From the NCBI GenBank assembly GCA_030668045.1, contig DAOUUR010000066.1, forward strand, positions 1-8,969: a stretch of 8,969 bases of DNA, read 5' to 3'. How positions within the stretch are numbered: position 1 is the stretch's first letter; the number at the start of each line of letters is the position of its first letter. The position numbers and the translations under genes are program-made. Positions 5,697 to 8,969 of the stretch are shown one piece after another. The notes beneath the pieces were generated by a model that did no database searches, was not told where the DNA came from, and saw only the letters and a program-made list of their open reading frames with translations. This DNA comes from a bacterium. Lineage in GTDB: Bacteria > Zixibacteria > MSB-5A5 > GN15 > FEB-12.

Positions 5697-5725
5697 GCAA
5701 CATTTTATGGTTATGCCGGTCCTAT
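5697..5725 (+). promoter_or_regulatory. ECF-type autoregulatory promoter of the sigma/anti-sigma operon
   Basis: GCAACATTT (5697-5705) and GGTCCTAT (5718-5725), again AAC-N17-GTC. Transcription would begin a few bases before the ribosome binding site (GAGGTGA, 5733-5739), giving a very short leader. The two divergent promoters are separated by only 22 bp. Confidence 0.65.
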
Positions 5726-5740
5726 TGGACACGAGGTGAA

Positions 5741-6313
5741 ATGGTTGATGGTCGAGTTCTCATCGAGAAGATCCTTGCCGGCGATTTGGCAGCATATGAG
5801 ATATTTGTCCGGCAGTACCAGAAGTTGGTGAGCCACATAGTGTTCAGGATGGTCGGTAATGAAACAGACCGTGAGGATATCTGCCAGGAGGTCTTCATCA
5901 AGGCTTACCGGAACCTGTCGAAATTTCAGTTTGAGTCAAAGGTTTCGACATGGATAGGAAAGATTGCACACAATACGGCTATCAATTATCTGGCCAAAAA
6001 AAGGCCGACAGCGCTGACTGATATTGGCGAGGAGGATACCGATGCCGACAGTTTTCAGTCTCTTGCTGTCGGTCCTGAAGGACTCGCCGAGAGTGGTGAT
6101 GTCGCAGCACGGTTGCGCGCAGGTATTCAGTCGTTATCGTTGCCGTATCGGACAGTGGTAACACTTTACCATTTGGACGAAATGAGCTATAATGAGATAG
6201 CAGAGGTCATGGATTTGCCGATTAATACGGTAAAGAGCCATCTCTTCAGAGCCCGGCAGAAACTGAAAGAGAAGCTGCTGGAACGGTACGACCCGGAGGA
6301 TTTATGTCAGTAG
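5741..6313 (+). CDS. ECF-family RNA polymerase sigma factor (RpoE-like)
   Basis: 190 residues, the usual ECF length. Region 2 spans about 23-87, with DREDICQEVFIKAYRNLSKF (43-62) as the core-binding and -10 recognition part and WIGKIAHNTAINYL (71-84). A variable acidic linker follows (about 92-125). Region 4 spans about 127-180, with the helix-turn-helix YNEIAEVMDLPINTVKSHLF (150-169) that reads the -35 element. No regions 1 or 3 are present, as expected for ECF. The ATG at 5741 follows GAGGTGA closely. It overlaps the downstream anti-sigma gene by 10 bp, indicating translational coupling. A promoter matching the ECF pattern just upstream suggests autoregulation. The signal it answers is not evident; the membrane anti-sigma partner points to an envelope-related cue. 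Confidence 0.93.
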   Translation: MVDGRVLIEKILAGDLAAYEIFVRQYQKLVSHIVFRMVGNETDREDICQEVFIKAYRNLSKFQFESKVSTWIGKIAHNTAINYLAKKRPTALTDIGEEDTDADSFQSLAVGPEGLAESGDVAARLRAGIQSLSLPYRTVVTLYHLDEMSYNEIAEVMDLPINTVKSHLFRARQKLKEKLLERYDPEDLCQ

Positions 6314-6816
6314 AGCATCTCAGCGACGAGTCAATTCAGACCTATCTGGAGGACTGCTCGCCTGAGGCCAAAGCAGAGATCGAATTGCATCTGTCGCAAT
6401 GTTCGGACTGTCGTGGTGCTCTGGATGCTTATCGCGCTGTTTTCTCCGGTCTTACTGATGATAGTGATTTTGAGTTGTCAACCGGGTTTGCCGCCAAGGT
6501 CAGGGCGCAGGTTGAAGCTGAAAGTACGGTCGAGGTCGTTTCTCCAGATCGCCTCAGCCCAGTCATCTCGATGATTGTCGCTTCGGCTGCTGTCGTTGTG
6601 CTGGTTGCGTTGCACTATTTTGTTGGCTGGGGTTGGCTGGGGTCGGCAGTTTTGGCGATTTCTTCTCCAGGAATTCGTTTTTTTGATGCGATCTCTTCGA
6701 CTGTAAGCCTGACGCTTTCGTTTCTCAACGGTGGTTTGATTCTGATTCTGATGGGCGGCAGCATTCTGGCTTTCTTTGGACTGCTTGACCGATTGTTGGT
6801 CAGGCACCGCGTATAG
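6304..6816 (+). CDS. Membrane anti-sigma factor with HxxxCxxC zinc finger
   Basis: 170 residues. The N-terminal cytoplasmic domain carries H29-x3-C33-x2-C36, the ZAS motif (zf-HC2 type) that in this family binds and blocks the cognate ECF sigma factor. A linker (about 40-85) leads to a hydrophobic segment at 86-107, a second moderately hydrophobic part at 112-136 and a clear helix at 144-161. The C-terminus is short and basic (RLLVRHRV). There is no large periplasmic sensor domain, so sensing would lie in the membrane part, the zinc site or a partner protein. The divergent membrane protein at 5241-5600 is one possibility. GGAGGA (6295-6300) inside the sigma gene is the ribosome binding site. 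The gene converges on the SGNH hydrolase with only 22 bp between stops and no clear terminator. Confidence 0.85.
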   Translation: MSVEHLSDESIQTYLEDCSPEAKAEIELHLSQCSDCRGALDAYRAVFSGLTDDSDFELSTGFAAKVRAQVEAESTVEVVSPDRLSPVISMIVASAAVVVLVALHYFVGWGWLGSAVLAISSPGIRFFDAISSTVSLTLSFLNGGLILILMGGSILAFFGLLDRLLVRHRV

Positions 6817-6838
6817 TAACGCTCTCGCACGACAAATA

Positions 6839-8332
6839 CTATTGCACGATATCCCGCATAATGAGTTGAAACAATCCGGTCGCTATCAGTCGGTGTCCCT
6901 CGACGGTAGGATGGCAATGATCGATAAAGAGTGATTCGGCGCCGTTGCTCCTGACGGCGGGGGAGGGGTCGTACAGGAAAACATTGGGGAGACCTTCCAG
7001 CCGGTCGATTTGGTCGAGATATACTGCCTTGATTCGCAGAGAGAAGTAGTCGGCCTGAAGGGCTGAATCCAGCGCCGTGTATGCTTCAGCCAGTTTTGTA
7101 GTGTCACGCTCCGACATCGACAGCAGATTGACACCCAGATTATAAAGGAACGGTGCTCCGCCGGCAACAAATGCGGGTGATAAGTTGGTAGTGGTCCGCA
7201 CATATGTTTCGCGCGCTCTTCTCAGGGTAGTCTCGGCTTGGCGGTAATTTCCAGCCTGCCAGTATGAGACGCCGAGATTATTGATCGTCACCGCATCGTC
7301 CGGTTGTATATCAAGCTGCCGGGAATACAGAGAAATCGCTTCAACCGGCGCCAGCGAGTCGGTGAAGGCCGATTGAATAACAAGCTGCGTGAAAACATCG
7401 GTGTTATCCAATAGATGGCTAAACCGCACCGGATCAAAGCAGTACTTGATTTCTCGGGCGAGTACCTGTCGCATTGCCTCGGGCATAATAGGTCTGCCTT
7501 CGCTGCATCTGTCTCCGAGCACTTTGAACTGGAGAAGAGCAGGCCAAAGGAGCGGTACCGGTGGTTTGACTATTACCAGAGGTGAAGAGTGCTCAGCGCA
7601 TAGCGCGGCGATTGATTTCAGGTTCTGGTGGAAACGGTCGGTAGAAACACGCAGTCTGAGCATGTCCGGTTGCAACTCCTCCGGTGCATTTGCTGAGGTC
7701 AACGCGACTCGCGCCATTCTGTAAAGGGCAAGCTCCGAGAGAAGTTTTCGCGCCGGACCAAAACTCTGCTGCTGGAGCAGTTCACGATCGGTCAGATACC
7801 CGGAGATTGAGGCGTCGTTGTTCCCGCAGTAGAGGATAGTCAGGTCCGGTTCGAATTGCCAACCCTCGCTTTCCAGATATACACGGATTTGCTCACTGGA
7901 ATAGCCGGGTACCGTCGTATTGATCAGTTCGACCCTTGAGTAGTCGGTGAGGACAACATCGAGCATACGACACAACTGCTCCCCGAAGGCCTGCTTACGT
8001 GAACTGAGTCCGATGCCGACCGGTGACGAATCCCCGAGGAGAAGAATGCGAAAAACAGATTCCGATTTTTTTCGGTTGATCTTTCCTCCCAGCAGATGCG
8101 AGGAGTTGGTTGTGATCAGCGGGTGCTCCAGATTGGCCTTGAAGCGCCAGAGGAGGTCGGGGTCGGGTTCGTGCCAGTCGTGGAAAGTCCGAAAGAAAGT
8201 AGCCTGCCAGCCCGATGATTCGGCTGGCACGGGTCCCGTTTGGCACCCGTAGTGCTCTACCAACCGGGCGCCAGTCTCCAGAACACCAAGAGCGATAGCT
8301 ACAGCGACGATTGAGAAGAGGGCTCTTTTCAT
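6839..8332 (-). CDS. Membrane-anchored SGNH/GDSL hydrolase with inserted TPR region
   Basis: 497 residues. A single N-terminal helix or uncleaved signal (about 4-19) is followed by the family-like GVLETGARL. SGNH blocks seen: block I ILLLGDSSPVGIG with nucleophile S102; block II around G143 (VPGYSSEQ); block III G170-N-N172-D173 (LYCGNND); block V D471-x2-H474 (DHCHPTVEGH). All four catalytic or oxyanion positions are present, so an active esterase or acyl-transfer enzyme is expected, acting outside the cytoplasm; the substrate is unknown. Between blocks III and V lies an insertion with TPR-like helices (about 328-375, AVTINNLGVSYWQAGNYRQA, and 393-434), making the protein about twice the size of a minimal SGNH domain. 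The start at 8332 has only a weak upstream Shine-Dalgarno match, but an ATG further upstream meets a stop at once. It is the only clear gene of its transcription unit, downstream of the terminator at 8413-8454. Confidence 0.87.
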   Translation of the reverse strand: MKRALFSIVAVAIALGVLETGARLVEHYGCQTGPVPAESSGWQATFFRTFHDWHEPDPDLLWRFKANLEHPLITTNSSHLLGGKINRKKSESVFRILLLGDSSPVGIGLSSRKQAFGEQLCRMLDVVLTDYSRVELINTTVPGYSSEQIRVYLESEGWQFEPDLTILYCGNNDASISGYLTDRELLQQQSFGPARKLLSELALYRMARVALTSANAPEELQPDMLRLRVSTDRFHQNLKSIAALCAEHSSPLVIVKPPVPLLWPALLQFKVLGDRCSEGRPIMPEAMRQVLAREIKYCFDPVRFSHLLDNTDVFTQLVIQSAFTDSLAPVEAISLYSRQLDIQPDDAVTINNLGVSYWQAGNYRQAETTLRRARETYVRTTTNLSPAFVAGGAPFLYNLGVNLLSMSERDTTKLAEAYTALDSALQADYFSLRIKAVYLDQIDRLEGLPNVFLYDPSPAVRSNGAESLFIDHCHPTVEGHRLIATGLFQLIMRDIVQ

Positions 8333-8354
8333 AGCAGCATTACCAATTCTAACA

Positions 8355-8368
8355 TGATAGGACTATCA
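8355..8368. promoter_or_regulatory. Palindrome upstream of the SGNH hydrolase gene
   Basis: TGATAG, GA, CTATCA: a perfect 6-6 inverted repeat 23 bases upstream of the SGNH start codon. Its place fits an operator near the promoter, but no convincing -10/-35 pair was found around it. Confidence 0.35.
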
Positions 8369-8412
8369 CCGGTTCTCAGGAAGCAAAAAAGTGGACAACG
8401 GTTACTAATCAG

Positions 8413-8454
8413 GACAAGAAAACAAAGGCCGCTACCTGTGAAGGAAACGGCCTT
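8413..8454 (-). terminator. Intrinsic terminator of the fibronectin/dockerin gene
   Basis: On the minus strand: AAGGCCG (8454-8448), a 16-base loop with a small inner CCT/AGG stem, CGGCCTT (8431-8425), then TGTTTTCTTG. The 7-bp perfect stem plus T-rich tail begins 24 bases after the stop at 8478. It separates that gene from the SGNH hydrolase downstream. Confidence 0.8.
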
Positions 8455-8477
8455 GCAAAGCATGAATCAAACGATCC

Positions 8478-8969
8478 TTACCATGGGCAGTCCGGCGGCG
8501 GCGGACCAAGCGGCACACCGAAAAGAAACTCGACCAAGTAGGATATGTCAGATATGTTGACAATTTCGGTGATGTCACCGTTGGCATTACCTTCCTCCAT
8601 ACAGGGAGGCGGCGGACCGAGCGGAACACCGAAGAGATAAGCGACCAGCCAGGTAATATCGGAGACGTTTGTGTTGTCTTCCTCATCGCCGTTAGCATTA
8701 CCGCGAGTATCGAGACAGCAACTGATGCCGACCCGGAACTGGCGAACGGTGGAATACTCCGAGGAATCTGTCGATGCCAGCGTGAACGCTTTCACCCGCC
8801 AGTAGTAGATACCTTCGTCTAAAGCGTCGGGTGTGAAGCCGCTGGTATCGACCACAGCCGAGACAATTTCATGTTGAAAATCCGGGTCGATAGCAACTTC
8901 GATCCGGTAGGCATCATCGTGCTCCTTCCATGTCGTTGCCCAGTCAAGGTGAGGAGTTGGCGGAAGACC
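8478..8969 (-). CDS. Partial: C-terminus of a secreted protein with FnIII and double dockerin-like module
   Basis: The frame is open to the right edge, so 163 C-terminal residues are visible and the true start lies outside. The GTG at 8855 is internal, because the domain begins before it. Visible residues 3-82 form a fibronectin type III domain (PHLDW, YRIEVAIDPDF, GIYYWRVKA, ending FRVG). Two dockerin-like repeats follow at about 90-114 (GNANGDEED, NVSDITWLVAYLFG) and 127-151 (GNANGD, NISDISYLVEFLFG). The second lacks part of the usual acidic loop (ITEI). Cysteines at 84, 85, 123 and 161 have the same spacing as in the protein at 2522-3004. The upstream part probably carries a catalytic or binding domain that cannot be seen. 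A terminator follows the stop. Confidence 0.85.
   Translation of the reverse strand, partial: GLPPTPHLDWATTWKEHDDAYRIEVAIDPDFQHEIVSAVVDTSGFTPDALDEGIYYWRVKAFTLASTDSSEYSTVRQFRVGISCCLDTRGNANGDEEDNTNVSDITWLVAYLFGVPLGPPPPCMEEGNANGDITEIVNISDISYLVEFLFGVPLGPPPPDCPW

Noticed and set aside
5601..5732. 44-codon N-terminal extension of the small membrane protein
   Set aside because: It would run over both divergent ECF-type promoters, whereas AAAGGAG precedes the ATG at 5600.

Overview
The window looks like chromosomal DNA from an uncultured Gram-negative bacterium, most likely a candidate phylum such as Zixibacteria or a near relative. This is an inference from protein style, not from a marker gene. 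Two proteins end in paired dockerin-like repeats flanked by cysteines. One secreted protein combines a YQGRL-type N-terminus with long runs of a decapeptide. An EAAT-like symporter is present. Start sites mostly carry AAAGGAG-type ribosome binding sites. There are no rRNA, tRNA, CRISPR or transposase genes.

Layout. At the left edge (1-71, minus) is only the signal peptide of an exported protein; its ribosome binding site lies inside a perfect inverted repeat. A long gene-free stretch follows (72-1225). It holds a possible promoter and hairpin for the left gene, a strip poor in G and T, three CRP-type palindromes (TGTGA-N6-TCACA) and a 55-56 bp tandem repeat. This stretch leads into a dicarboxylate/amino acid:cation symporter (1226-2455, plus) with a strong terminator. 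Converging on it are two secreted-protein genes on the minus strand, probably one operon: a 618-residue fibre-like protein (3052-4908) and a 160-residue dockerin-type protein (2522-3004).

The centre is a compact regulatory locus. An ECF sigma factor (5741-6313) overlaps by 10 bp a zinc-finger (HxxxCxxC) membrane anti-sigma factor (6304-6816). Divergent from them is a small three-helix membrane protein (5241-5600). The 140 bp between the divergent genes contains two back-to-back copies of the same ECF-type promoter signature, GCAACATTT followed by GGTC with identical spacing, one facing each way. The simplest reading is that this sigma factor drives its own operon and the divergent gene. This is the best candidate here for an undescribed regulatory unit.

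At the right, converging on the sigma operon, is an anchored SGNH/GDSL hydrolase with a TPR region inserted between catalytic blocks III and V (6839-8332, minus). Upstream of it is the 3' end of another secreted protein (8478-8969, minus) with a fibronectin type III domain and the same cysteine-framed double dockerin module, followed by a terminator.

Overall the window suggests an organism that exports many modular surface proteins and controls its envelope state by ECF signalling. No operon here forms a recognisable metabolic pathway.
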